A DNA stretch of 7,891 nt from an uncultured Lachnobacterium sp. (GCA_900552085.1 URYB01000115.1:1-7891); one strand, 5' to 3'. Counted from the stretch's first letter, positions 1 through 6,510 are shown. A program made the numbers and translations. The notes: a model not told the origin generated them from the letters alone.

Positions 1-785
1 CGCGAAAGGATCACAACACATCACCGATTATGACGGCAGCGCTCGGTCGGCTGCTTTCCGGAGCAGCGATGATGGGCGTGATGCTCAAGGGGGAGAAGGA
101 TCTGCTTACGTTGCAGATTCAGTGCAGCGGACCGGCGAAGGGACTTACGGTTACCGCTGACTCCCATGGAAATGTAAAAGGATTCGCAAGCAATCCGATG
201 GTAGAGCTTCCACCAAATGCAGAGGGACATCTGAACGTAGGAGGAGCACTTGATCTTGGTATTTTAAGTGTCATAAAGGATATGGGGCTGAAGGAGCCTT
301 ATGTGGGACAGTGCCAGTTACAGACAGGAGAGATTGCAGAGGATCTGACCTATTACTTTGCTACTTCGGAGCAGATTCCGTCGGCTGTGGGACTTGGCGT
401 ATTGATGAACAAAGACAATACCGTAAAACAGGCAGGAGGATTTATTATCCAGCTGATGCCTTTTACAAGTGATGAGATTATTGATAAGTTGGAGAAGCGT
501 ATCGCAGAGATCGATTCTGTTACCATGATGATAGAGCGTGGCATGACACCGGAAGATATTTTAAAAGAGATTCTTGGTGATTTTGATCTTACAATTACGG
601 ATGAGATTCCGGCAGCATTTGTATGTGACTGTTCCAAGGAGCGCGTGGCAAGAGCATTGTCTACCATCAGTAAAAAAGATATGGATTCCATTATCAACGA
701 TGGAGAGAGCATTGAAGTAAAATGTCAGTTTTGCAATAAGGCATACAATTTTGATATCGATGAGTTAAAGGAGCTGAGAGCGTGA
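1..785 (+). CDS. hslO: Hsp33 redox-regulated molecular chaperone, 5' end missing
   Basis: Cytoplasmic holdase chaperone that is inactive when reduced, with zinc held by four cysteines, and becomes active when oxidants make disulfides and release the zinc. The frame is open to the window edge (first full codon at base 3). The ATG at 30 is internal: the codons before it read RKDHNTSPI and run into TAALGRLL, the conserved N-terminal region of Hsp33. Roughly 30 residues are missing compared with the usual length of about 290. The C-terminal redox switch is intact: CDC at bases 624-632 and CQFC at 723-734, giving CXC-X30-CXXC, which fits the family spacing. The stop codon overlaps the nadE start by four bases (GTGA), so the two are likely co-transcribed and translationally coupled. 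Identification is firm; the true start and promoter lie outside the window. Confidence 0.95.
   Translation, partial: RKDHNTSPIMTAALGRLLSGAAMMGVMLKGEKDLLTLQIQCSGPAKGLTVTADSHGNVKGFASNPMVELPPNAEGHLNVGGALDLGILSVIKDMGLKEPYVGQCQLQTGEIAEDLTYYFATSEQIPSAVGLGVLMNKDNTVKQAGGFIIQLMPFTSDEIIDKLEKRIAEIDSVTMMIERGMTPEDILKEILGDFDLTITDEIPAAFVCDCSKERVARALSTISKKDMDSIINDGESIEVKCQFCNKAYNFDIDELKELRA
767..773 (+). promoter_or_regulatory. Ribosome binding site of nadE, inside the end of hslO
   Basis: AAAGGAG lies 8 bases before the GTG at 782. It supports this non-ATG start even though the start overlaps the hslO stop codon. The N-terminal residues after it (MKQGFVKVAAVTPKI) match the usual beginning of the NadE amidase domain, so no earlier start is needed. 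Confidence 0.8.
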
Positions 786-2686
786 AACAGGGATTTGTAA
801 AAGTTGCAGCAGTTACCCCAAAGATTAAGGTGGCAGATACGGCATATAACGGAAAGCTGATTCGCAGTTATATGGAAGAGTGTGCAAAGGAAGGCGCAAA
901 AATCGTAGTATTTCCAGAACTTTGCATTACCGGATATACCTGTCAGGATTTGTTCTTACAGGAAAAATTATTACAGGGAGCAGAAGAAGAACTATTGCAG
1001 ATTGCAGAATGCAGTGCCACAATGGATGGAATCTTTTTCGTCGGACTTCCTTATGAAATCAATGGAAAGCTTTATAATATGGCAGCTGTGATTTCGGGAG
1101 GAGAAGTACTTGGCATGGTGCCAAAGAGCTTTCTTCCAAATTATAATGAGTTTTATGAGCGGCGGCATTTTACCCCGGGTGCGGAACTTTGCACCGAAGT
1201 GACACTTTCGGATGGCAGCGTTGTTCCGGTAGACAGAGATCTGTTGTTCACCTGTGACAATATGCGCAGACTCCGCATTGGTGTGGAACTTTGTGAAGAT
1301 TTATGGACACCGAATCCGCCGAGTATCGGACATGCTTTGGCAGGGGCGACAGTTATTGTCAATCTGTCGGCATCAAACGAAATTACCGGTAAGGACAGCT
1401 ACCGCAGAGAACTTGTGGCTGGCCAGGCTGCCCGGCTGTTGGCTGCCTATATCTATGCTTCTGCGGGCGAGGGAGAATCTACGCAGGATCTCGTTTTCTC
1501 CGGACATAATATCATTGCGGAAAATGGTCATATTCTCGCGGAATCAAAGCGTTTTACCTATGGTGTGATCTATTCGGAGATTGATGTGGAGAAACTTACC
1601 GAAGAACGCCGGAGAATGACAACGTTTGAAACGGAGGACACACACACGGACATCGCGTTTTCATTGAAAATGGAAGAAACAAAGCTGACACGTTTTGTAG
1701 ATCCGGCACCGTTTGTTCCGGGCGATAAGAATACGAGAGAGAAACGATGCGATGAGATCCTTATGATTCAGGCGATGGGATTAAAAAAGCGTTTGGAACA
1801 TACGAATGCCAATGCAGTAGTCGGTATTTCGGGCGGACTTGATTCCACACTGGCGCTTCTTGTGACAGCGCGTGCCTTTGATCTATCAGGCAAAGACCGC
1901 AAGGGAATCATTGCTGTTACTATGCCGGGATTCGGAACGACCGACCGGACATATGACAACGCTGTAAAACTGATCGAATGTCTTGGAGCAACGTTTGTTG
2001 AAGTCGATATTAAAAATGCGGTAAATGTACATTTTTCTGATATTGGACAGGATCCTGCCGTACATGATGTGACATATGAAAATTCGCAGGCAAGAGAGCG
2101 CACACAGATTTTGATGGATATTGCAAATAAAAACAATGCATTGGTAATTGGGACCGGAGATTTGTCGGAACTTGCACTTGGATGGGCAACCTACAACGGA
2201 GATCACATGTCCATGTATGCGGTGAATGCGTCCGTTCCAAAGACACTTGTGCGGCATCTTGTACAGTATTATGCAGACACCTGTCAGGACGCGGAGCTGG
2301 AGAAGACATTGCTGGATGTACTGGATACACCGGTATCACCGGAACTCCTTCCACCGGAGAATGGAAAGATTTCCCAGAAGACAGAGAATCTGGTAGGACC
2401 GTACGAATTGCATGACTTTTTCCTGTACCATATGCTGCGCCTGGGATTTACTCCGGCAAAGATTTACCGTCTTGCGCGTATTGCATTTGCAGGAACCTAT
2501 GAAGATGATTTCATCCTGAAATGGCTGAAAACATTTTATCACCGTTTCTTTGCACAGCAGTTCAAGAGATCCTGTCTGCCGGATGGCCCGAAAGTCGGTT
2601 CGGTTGCGGTATCACCGAGAGGAGATCTTCGTATGCCAAGTGATGCGTGCGCAACACTTTGGAAGAGTGAATTGGAGACATTATAA
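782..2686 (+). CDS. nadE: Glutamine-dependent NAD+ synthetase
   Basis: Catalyses the last step of NAD+ synthesis: nicotinate adenine dinucleotide is adenylated with ATP and then amidated using ammonia released from glutamine. The protein has 634 residues, normal for the two-domain form. The N-terminal nitrilase-type glutaminase domain (about 1-290) shows the Glu-Lys-Cys triad: E46 in FPELCITGY, K115 in VPKSFLPNY and C171 in GVELCEDLW. The C-terminal synthetase domain (about 325-634) carries the ATP pyrophosphatase loop SGGLDS at 350-355, followed by GTGDLSELALGW and the conserved end KVGSVAVSPRGDLRMPSDA. It starts with GTG, overlapping hslO by four bases, and ends just before a strong hairpin terminator, so it is the last gene of this operon. 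The glutaminase domain means the enzyme need not depend on free ammonia. Nothing looks damaged. Confidence 0.97.
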   Translation: MKQGFVKVAAVTPKIKVADTAYNGKLIRSYMEECAKEGAKIVVFPELCITGYTCQDLFLQEKLLQGAEEELLQIAECSATMDGIFFVGLPYEINGKLYNMAAVISGGEVLGMVPKSFLPNYNEFYERRHFTPGAELCTEVTLSDGSVVPVDRDLLFTCDNMRRLRIGVELCEDLWTPNPPSIGHALAGATVIVNLSASNEITGKDSYRRELVAGQAARLLAAYIYASAGEGESTQDLVFSGHNIIAENGHILAESKRFTYGVIYSEIDVEKLTEERRRMTTFETEDTHTDIAFSLKMEETKLTRFVDPAPFVPGDKNTREKRCDEILMIQAMGLKKRLEHTNANAVVGISGGLDSTLALLVTARAFDLSGKDRKGIIAVTMPGFGTTDRTYDNAVKLIECLGATFVEVDIKNAVNVHFSDIGQDPAVHDVTYENSQARERTQILMDIANKNNALVIGTGDLSELALGWATYNGDHMSMYAVNASVPKTLVRHLVQYYADTCQDAELEKTLLDVLDTPVSPELLPPENGKISQKTENLVGPYELHDFFLYHMLRLGFTPAKIYRLARIAFAGTYEDDFILKWLKTFYHRFFAQQFKRSCLPDGPKVGSVAVSPRGDLRMPSDACATLWKSELETL

Positions 2687-2693
2687 TAAAACA

Positions 2694-2735
2694 AAAAAGC
2701 TGGTACACAGAAATCTGTGCGCCAGCTTTTTATTT
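2694..2735. terminator. Two-way intrinsic terminator between nadE and asnA
   Basis: An inverted repeat spans 2694-2731. The outer arms are AAAAAGCTGG and CCAGCTTTTT, then there is a two-base internal mismatch, then inner arms CACAG and CTGTG around an AAAT loop. T runs follow on both strands, so it can end nadE transcripts (8 bases after the stop) and also the convergent asnA transcripts. Confidence 0.9.
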
Positions 2736-2750
2736 GGTAGGTTTATGTAA

Positions 2751-3761
2751 TTACAGTAACTGAATACCATGTTTTTCGCATGCTGCGATCACTTCTTCCG
2801 GCCAGAGAGAACTCTGCACTTCACCGATGTGCGCTTTGCGCAGGAAGAACATACAGATACGGGACTGACCGATTCCTCCACCGATGGTGTAAGGAAGCTT
2901 CTCCTCGATGATGGCTTTCTGGAAAGGAAGATCCTTGCGTTCCGGACAGCCGGCTTTGTCTAACTGGGAGAGAAGCGCTTTCTTGTCTACACGGATACCC
3001 ATGGAAGAAAGTTCCAATGCAATATCAAGTACCGGATAGTATACTAAAATGTCAGCGTTCAATGCCCAGTCATCGTAGTCCGGGGCACGTCCGTCGTGTG
3101 GCTCACCGGAAGCTAATGTATCTCCGATCTGCATAACACATACAGCGCCTTTGGCTTTGGTAATGTAGTATTCGCGTTCCTTTGGTGTGTTGTCAGGGAA
3201 CATATCTTCCAATTCCTGGGATGTAATAAAGAAAATGTCCTTTGGAAGAGTCAGATCAATGTAATCGTACTGGATGGCCATATACTGCTCAGTCTTGCGG
3301 AGACATTTGTATACGGTACGTACAGTTTCTTTTAAATAGTCAATGTTGCGGTCTTCTTTGCTGATGATCTTTTCCCAATCCCACTGATCTACGAAGATAG
3401 AGTGGATATTGTCGGTATCCTCGTCGCGGCGGATGGCATTCATATCTGTGTAGATTCCTTCGTTTAAGCCAAATCCGTATTTCTCTAAAGCGTAACGTTT
3501 CCATTTTGCAAGAGAATGAACAACTTCTGCGGATTTATCATCCTGCTCCTTGATTCCGAAGGTGACAGGGCGCTCGTAACCGTTTAAGTTATCGTTAAGA
3601 CCGGTTGCCGGATCTACGAAAAGTGGTGCAGATACGCGGGTAAGATTCAGTCTCTGTGCGAGCAGGGCCTGAAAGAAATCTTTGACGGTCTTGATTGCGA
3701 GCTGTGTATCGTGAAGATTTAATTCGGATTTATAATCTTTTGGTAAAATCAGTTCTTTCAT
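2751..3761 (-). CDS. asnA: Aspartate-ammonia ligase (asparagine synthetase A)
   Basis: Makes asparagine from aspartate, ATP and free ammonia, in the cytoplasm, through an aspartyl-AMP intermediate. AsnA shares the fold of class II aminoacyl-tRNA synthetases. The protein has 336 residues, close to the roughly 330 of characterised AsnA. Family blocks seen in order are TRVSAPLFVDPATGLNDNLN (41-60), VHSLAKWKRYAL (81-92), YTDMNAIRRDE (104-114), SIFVDQWDWEK (121-131), GDTLASGEPHDGRAPDYDDW (213-232) and GGGIGQSRICMFFL (294-307). The start chosen is the ATG at 3761, which has AAAGGAG five bases upstream. An in-frame ATG at 3815 would add 18 residues (MCYNEMRIRI...) unlike the family and lies upstream of the predicted -10 box, so it should not be in the mRNA. 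The gene is monocistronic, convergent with nadE, with a short leader of about 35 bases and no room for a T-box. Confidence 0.97.
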   Translation of the reverse strand: MKELILPKDYKSELNLHDTQLAIKTVKDFFQALLAQRLNLTRVSAPLFVDPATGLNDNLNGYERPVTFGIKEQDDKSAEVVHSLAKWKRYALEKYGFGLNEGIYTDMNAIRRDEDTDNIHSIFVDQWDWEKIISKEDRNIDYLKETVRTVYKCLRKTEQYMAIQYDYIDLTLPKDIFFITSQELEDMFPDNTPKEREYYITKAKGAVCVMQIGDTLASGEPHDGRAPDYDDWALNADILVYYPVLDIALELSSMGIRVDKKALLSQLDKAGCPERKDLPFQKAIIEEKLPYTIGGGIGQSRICMFFLRKAHIGEVQSSLWPEEVIAACEKHGIQLL

Positions 3762-3766
3762 GTTAT

Positions 3767-3773
3767 CTCCTTT
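3767..3773 (-). promoter_or_regulatory. Ribosome binding site of asnA
   Basis: On the minus strand AAAGGAG is followed by five bases (ATAAC) and the ATG at 3761. It decides the start in favour of the 336-residue protein. Confidence 0.85.
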
Positions 3774-3803
3774 TATATTGGTTCGTATTCTAATCCGCAT
3801 TTC

Positions 3804-3831
3804 ATTATAACACACACATATTAGATTTCAA
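3804..3831 (-). promoter_or_regulatory. Sigma-A-type promoter of asnA
   Basis: The minus strand reads TTGAAA (3831-3826), a 16-base spacer, then a perfect TATAAT (3809-3804) preceded by TG one base away, an extended -10. Predicted transcription start is near 3797. The spacer is an alternating GT tract. Confidence 0.8.
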
Positions 3832-3905
3832 TAATTCCGAACAGAAAAATTGTTAAAACAGGTGCGTTTCTTTTGGAAATGTGTTAGGATGAATTGCATG
3901 AGATT

Positions 3906-3934
3906 TTGAATTGTTCATATTAAAAAAATACAGT
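3906..3934 (+). promoter_or_regulatory. Possible promoter of the small membrane protein gene
   Basis: TTGAAT (3906-3911), a 17-base AT-rich spacer, then TACAGT (3929-3934). The -10 matches consensus at four of six positions. A weaker alternative is TTGCAT at 3894 with TATTAA at 3918. The remainder of the 214-base gap between the asnA and membrane protein starts is AT-rich, and I see no other clear signal in it. Confidence 0.35.
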
Positions 3935-3975
3935 AGAAGTTTTCAGATGTAGGATAGAAAGGCGATGGAAGGAAA

Positions 3976-4413
3976 ATGAAAAAAGAAGATTTGACTGTGC
4001 CGGCAATATTAGCAGAGGCTGTGGGAATTTTGCTTGGCATTTTGTATATTGGAATGCAGGTGTTCTATGGAATCACCTATCATGTAGCACCATATAAATA
4101 TATTTGTAATATTGTAGGACTTGTGCTGGTATATGCAGGACTGACGATTCTGAGCAATCATCCGGAGAGAATTAACCGTATTCCGGCGCAGATGTGTGTG
4201 GGAAAAATCCGAATCTATTCGCTTCGTATGATTCGCCTGGTCAAATTGATTTTTGTAGTAGGGCTGATGATTCCATGTGTCGCAGATGTGATCGGAAGAC
4301 AGATGCAGGATGCGTACAGCCTTATTATCATAGGCCTGCTTTTGCTTGTGACGATTTATTATGAATATAAAATAATTCTTACCATCCGAAAGAATCGTGA
4401 TGGTAAGAATTAA
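3976..4413 (+). CDS. Small four-helix membrane protein, function unknown
   Basis: A 145-residue protein I do not recognise. It has four hydrophobic stretches likely to span the membrane, at about 8-32, 42-60, 88-106 and 114-131. The basic residues sit at the N-terminus (KK), in the loop between helices 2 and 3 (61-90, with HPERINR and KIRIYSLRMIRLVK) and at the C-terminus (KNRDGKN). By the positive-inside rule both ends and the middle loop would be cytoplasmic. There is no signal peptide and no obvious catalytic motif. The start ATG follows GGAAGG at a tight spacing of three bases, with a second purine run (AGAAAGG) 13 bases upstream, so the ribosome site is imperfect but acceptable. It stands alone: asnA is divergent and the CPBP protease gene convergent, with only 12 bases between the two stops. 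Its last 14 codons contain a long inverted repeat. That it is a real gene rests on the hydrophobic pattern and the absence of a competing frame. Confidence 0.75.
   Translation: MKKEDLTVPAILAEAVGILLGILYIGMQVFYGITYHVAPYKYICNIVGLVLVYAGLTILSNHPERINRIPAQMCVGKIRIYSLRMIRLVKLIFVVGLMIPCVADVIGRQMQDAYSLIIIGLLLLVTIYYEYKIILTIRKNRDGKN
4369..4412 (-). terminator. Terminator hairpin of the CPBP gene, inside the end of the opposing gene
   Basis: A perfect 14-base inverted repeat, arms 4373-4386 and 4399-4412 with a 12-base loop (ATTCTTACCATC against GATGGTAAGAAT at its core). Read on the minus strand it is followed by TTTTATATTC, so it fits termination of the CPBP gene, whose stop codon is 14 bases before it. 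Read on the plus strand it is followed by A residues, so it is a poor terminator for the membrane protein gene, in whose last codons it lies. Confidence 0.55.
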
Positions 4414-4425
4414 AAAAGTTCGATA

Positions 4426-5298
4426 TTATTGGGCTGTCGGAATGCTGGCAAACTGTTTTGCCTTGATTCTGGCAGCTTTGTTTTTGCCACCGACGGAGAA
4501 GAGAACGAGTCCGAGGGTAAGTGATACAATCATGATCAGCAGCATAAGCAACGCGGTAAATATTGTTGAACCAAAGTTGCCGAGAAGCTGTTCGAGAACG
4601 GTTCCCCAGAAATTAAACAGGATGTGCATGAGGAGGGAGTAGTAAATGCTTCCTCCCTTTTCACATACATAACCAAGAAGAAGACCGAGTGCAAATGCAT
4701 AGATGCCCTGAATCCAGTTCATGTGGAAGATACCAAACATCAATGCCTGAAAAATGTTGGCAAGCCAGAATGGCAATGCTCTGCGGGCAAGTCGCATGGT
4801 AACACCACGGAAAATCAATTCTTCTCCGATTGGTGCCAGAATAACAGAATAACATAACATTGCAATTGTAATGTCTGAAGTAAGTCCGGCAGAGTCGATC
4901 AGATCCTGGTATTGTTTCAACCATTCAGGAAAGACCATGGAAACGATTCCGATGAGGTAGCTGCATGCAAACTGTGAGCCGGGAATCAGTACAACAATTC
5001 CGAGAATCTGTAAAATATCAAATGTCTTGGATGGTTTCGGCAGGTATTCGCCTCCACAGGCATGATAGTAATATAGTCCAAAGAGTACAATACAGGTGAT
5101 AGAGTAGATGACCATGATGCCTGTGCTGAAATAACTGTCGGTAAGCATATCAAGCAGGAGGTCCATAGAAAACGCCTCCTTGGTAATAAGCAGAGAAATC
5201 ATAGCGATTCCCGTCAGAAAGAATGTGGCAAGCAACTGTATGGCAGTTGCGACAATAATCGGTAAAAAACCAGAAAAAAAGTAACCTACTTTACGCAT
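4426..5298 (-). CDS. CPBP-family intramembrane metalloprotease (CAAX protease/Abi type)
   Basis: Polytopic membrane protein of 290 residues from the start chosen here. It shows the three family motifs: EELIFRG (E159, E160, R164), FGIFH (F188, H192) and HILFN (H225, N229). These form the glutamate/histidine site of Rce1-like proteases, and the key residues are all present. Hydrophobic segments lie at about 5-38, 58-78, 95-123, 143-157, 175-190, 196-212, 219-233 and 245-267, with a short basic C-terminus. Bacterial members process peptides, act in bacteriocin self-immunity or serve as scaffolds; no bacteriocin or lantibiotic gene is visible nearby, so the substrate cannot be named. The start is the ATG at 5298, preceded by GGAGA six bases upstream. 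An in-frame ATG at 5349 would add 17 residues but lies inside the -10 box and has no ribosome site. The family call is firm, the role open. Confidence 0.9.
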   Translation of the reverse strand: MRKVGYFFSGFLPIIVATAIQLLATFFLTGIAMISLLITKEAFSMDLLLDMLTDSYFSTGIMVIYSITCIVLFGLYYYHACGGEYLPKPSKTFDILQILGIVVLIPGSQFACSYLIGIVSMVFPEWLKQYQDLIDSAGLTSDITIAMLCYSVILAPIGEELIFRGVTMRLARRALPFWLANIFQALMFGIFHMNWIQGIYAFALGLLLGYVCEKGGSIYYSLLMHILFNFWGTVLEQLLGNFGSTIFTALLMLLIMIVSLTLGLVLFSVGGKNKAARIKAKQFASIPTAQ

Positions 5299-5304
5299 TT
5301 TGTA

Positions 5305-5309
5305 TCTCC
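5305..5309 (-). promoter_or_regulatory. Ribosome binding site of the CPBP gene
   Basis: The minus strand reads GGAGA, six bases, then ATG at 5298. No such site precedes the ATG at 5349, so this one sets the shorter 290-residue start. Confidence 0.75.
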
Positions 5310-5347
5310 AATCTACTTTATTACGATAAAATGTGTTATCGAATTTC

Positions 5348-5375
5348 ATTATAACATAATGGGATAATTGTGCAA
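5348..5375 (-). promoter_or_regulatory. Promoter of the CPBP gene, extended -10
   Basis: The minus strand reads TTGCAC (5375-5370), 16 bases, then TGTTATAAT ending at 5348: a perfect -10 with the TG extension. The -35 is only half-matched. Predicted start of transcription is near 5341, leaving a leader of about 43 bases. Its -35 lies only eight bases from the -35 of the divergent yerC promoter. Confidence 0.7.
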
Positions 5376-5383
5376 GAAATCTG

Positions 5384-5412
5384 TTTACTTTAAAACTTTA
5401 ATATGTTAAAAT
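5384..5412 (+). promoter_or_regulatory. Promoter of yerC
   Basis: TTTACT (5384-5389), a 17-base spacer, then TAAAAT (5407-5412) preceded by TG at 5404-5405, an extended -10. The spacer contains two copies of ACTTTAA (5387-5393 and 5395-5401), the second overlapping the inverted repeat TTAAA-AC-TTTAA (5390-5401). The predicted transcript starts near 5419, giving a leader of about 78 bases with a small hairpin at 5436-5448. Confidence 0.6.
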
Positions 5413-5496
5413 ACAAAAACAGGGAAGCTATTCTGACTGCTTTGCAGTATGTACAGTCCGGATAGTTACAAGAAAACAAAGAAGAGAGGAAATGCA

Positions 5497-5799
5497 ATGA
5501 GCAAGAAACTTAGAACAGAAGCTGTTGATCACTTGTTTGATGCAATATTATGTCTTGAAAATAAAGAAGAGTGCTATACCTTTTTCGAGGATGTATGCAC
5601 GGTGAATGAATTGTTGTCTTTGTCCCAGCGCTTTGAAGTTGCGGGCATGCTGAGAGATCAGAGAACGTATCTGGATATTGCGGAGAAGACAGGCGCTTCG
5701 ACTGCGACGATCAGCCGTGTAAACCGTTCCCTGAATTACGGAAACGATGGTTATGATATGGTGTTTAACCGTTTGAAAGAAGAGAAAAAAGAAGTTTAG
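5497..5799 (+). CDS. yerC: YerC/YecD-family TrpR-like DNA-binding protein
   Basis: A 100-residue protein of the TrpR superfamily, YerC/YecD branch, expected to be a small cytoplasmic DNA-binding regulator. It is nearly all helical. The core motif LLSLSQRFEVAGMLRDQRTY (39-58) is followed by the helix-turn-helix YLDIAEKTGASTATISRVNRSL (about 58-79), where GASTATISR is the turn and recognition helix. The C-terminus is lysine- and glutamate-rich. The start is the ATG at 5497 with AGAGGA six bases upstream; the earlier in-frame ATG at 5449 has no ribosome site. From memory, comparative work ties YerC in some Firmicutes to control of histidine biosynthesis (HisR); no his gene is in this window, so that role is unproven here. 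In Bacillus subtilis yerC also lies near pcrA, which matches this neighbourhood. It is monocistronic, ending in a strong hairpin. Confidence 0.92.
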   Translation: MSKKLRTEAVDHLFDAILCLENKEECYTFFEDVCTVNELLSLSQRFEVAGMLRDQRTYLDIAEKTGASTATISRVNRSLNYGNDGYDMVFNRLKEEKKEV

Positions 5800-5803
5800 T
5801 GTA

Positions 5804-5844
5804 AAAAAGACAGTCTGATGAACGAAACATCAGGCTGTCTTTTT
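5804..5844. terminator. Two-way intrinsic terminator between yerC and the DUF1836 gene
   Basis: A 17-base-pair stem with a 7-base loop: AAAAAGACAG, T, CTGATG against CATCAG, G, CTGTCTTTTT, with one T-G wobble in the middle. The T run on the plus strand and the matching A run (T on the minus strand) let it serve both convergent genes. It begins five bases after the yerC stop and ends 14 bases from the DUF1836 stop. Confidence 0.93.
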
Positions 5845-5857
5845 CCTTGCTATTTTA

Positions 5858-6505
5858 TTATTTGGATGCATCTTTCTTTTTCTCGGATTTGGATGAAGTA
5901 TCCTTTTTGGAAGACTCTGTTTGATGTAGTTCATCAATCATGCTTTCAATTACCATTTTTTTGATGTAGACATCATAACTGAGAAGGCAGATGAAACTGA
6001 ACTTCTGAAGAAAACTGCGGTCCTCTTCCGGGAACTGCTCAAAAGTATGCTGGGCAATAAAGTATTTCTTTCCCAGATCTTTTAATAATTTTCCGGATTC
6101 TTCTTTTTCCAGATGAAAAACTTCATTATATACATCTTCCATATTAAAATCATCTTTGTTTCCAAAATAGCTGTCTGTGAGTGGATTCAGCAAAGCCTGA
6201 ATATCACTGATGCTAAGAAGATTCTTAAAATAGTAGATGAAAAGTAACGTCAGTACATGTTCCTTGGAGTATTTTTTCTTCTCCGGAGCAGGTAACAGAT
6301 TATTCTTTGCATAATTGTTAATCATGGTCTTGGTCAGAATCTTGTCATCGTCATAGCGCTTGCAGGCTTCTAACTGTTCATCCATAAAGGTTGTGACCTG
6401 ATCCATATATAATCCGATATTTGGAATGTCTTCGGTTTTGACATAATCGATCGATTTGAGTTTTTCCTGCAACTGTGCAAGAAAGTCTTTTAAATCATTT
6501 CCCAC
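5858..6505 (-). CDS. DUF1836 domain protein, putative MerR-like DNA-binding protein
   Basis: A 215-residue soluble protein of the DUF1836 family, common in Clostridia and Bacilli and without an established function. Seen here: a family signature YMDQVTTFMDEQL (33-45), then KILTKTMINNYAKNNLLP (55-72) and KKKYSKEHVLTLLFIYYFKN (76-95), then LLSISDIQALL (96-106). This order resembles the MerR helix-turn-helix and wing (xxYxxxGLLxP...YSxEHLxxLxxI...xLSLxDIxxLL), so DNA binding is my inference. The rest is helical with no membrane segment, and the tail (about 196-215) is rich in Ser, Lys and Asp. The start is GTG at 6505, with GAGGTGA five bases upstream. The in-frame ATG at 6526 lies within the -10 box and is rejected. 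The leader is very short, about a dozen bases. Divergent from pcrA and convergent with yerC. Family membership is fairly sure, the function is not. Confidence 0.85.
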   Translation of the reverse strand: MGNDLKDFLAQLQEKLKSIDYVKTEDIPNIGLYMDQVTTFMDEQLEACKRYDDDKILTKTMINNYAKNNLLPAPEKKKYSKEHVLTLLFIYYFKNLLSISDIQALLNPLTDSYFGNKDDFNMEDVYNEVFHLEKEESGKLLKDLGKKYFIAQHTFEQFPEEDRSFLQKFSFICLLSYDVYIKKMVIESMIDELHQTESSKKDTSSKSEKKKDASK

Positions 6506-6510
6506 AAAAA

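Noticed and set aside
30..785. ATG at 30 as the true start of hslO
   Set aside because: The frame is open upstream and its codons match the conserved Hsp33 N-terminal region, so this is an internal methionine of a gene cut by the window edge.
1768..2257. Long open frames on the minus strand across nadE, and another at 2010-2354
   Set aside because: They lie wholly inside the conserved synthetase domain of nadE, have no ribosome sites, and their proteins look like antisense translations with no domain.
2769..2963. Plus-strand frame opposite the end of asnA
   Set aside because: Antisense to conserved asnA codons, and directly downstream of a terminator with no promoter.
3762..3975. T-box or other riboswitch before asnA
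   Set aside because: The predicted leader is only about 35 bases and holds no T-box sequence or antiterminator fold.
4397..4924. Plus-strand and other-frame minus-strand frames over the CPBP gene
   Set aside because: They overlap the catalytic motifs of the CPBP protease in other frames, with no start signals and no membrane or domain pattern of their own.
4426..5298. CPBP protease as part of a phage-defence (Abi) or bacteriocin immunity island
   Set aside because: The family name alone suggested it. Neighbours are housekeeping genes and there is no toxin, bacteriocin precursor, transporter or mobile element here.
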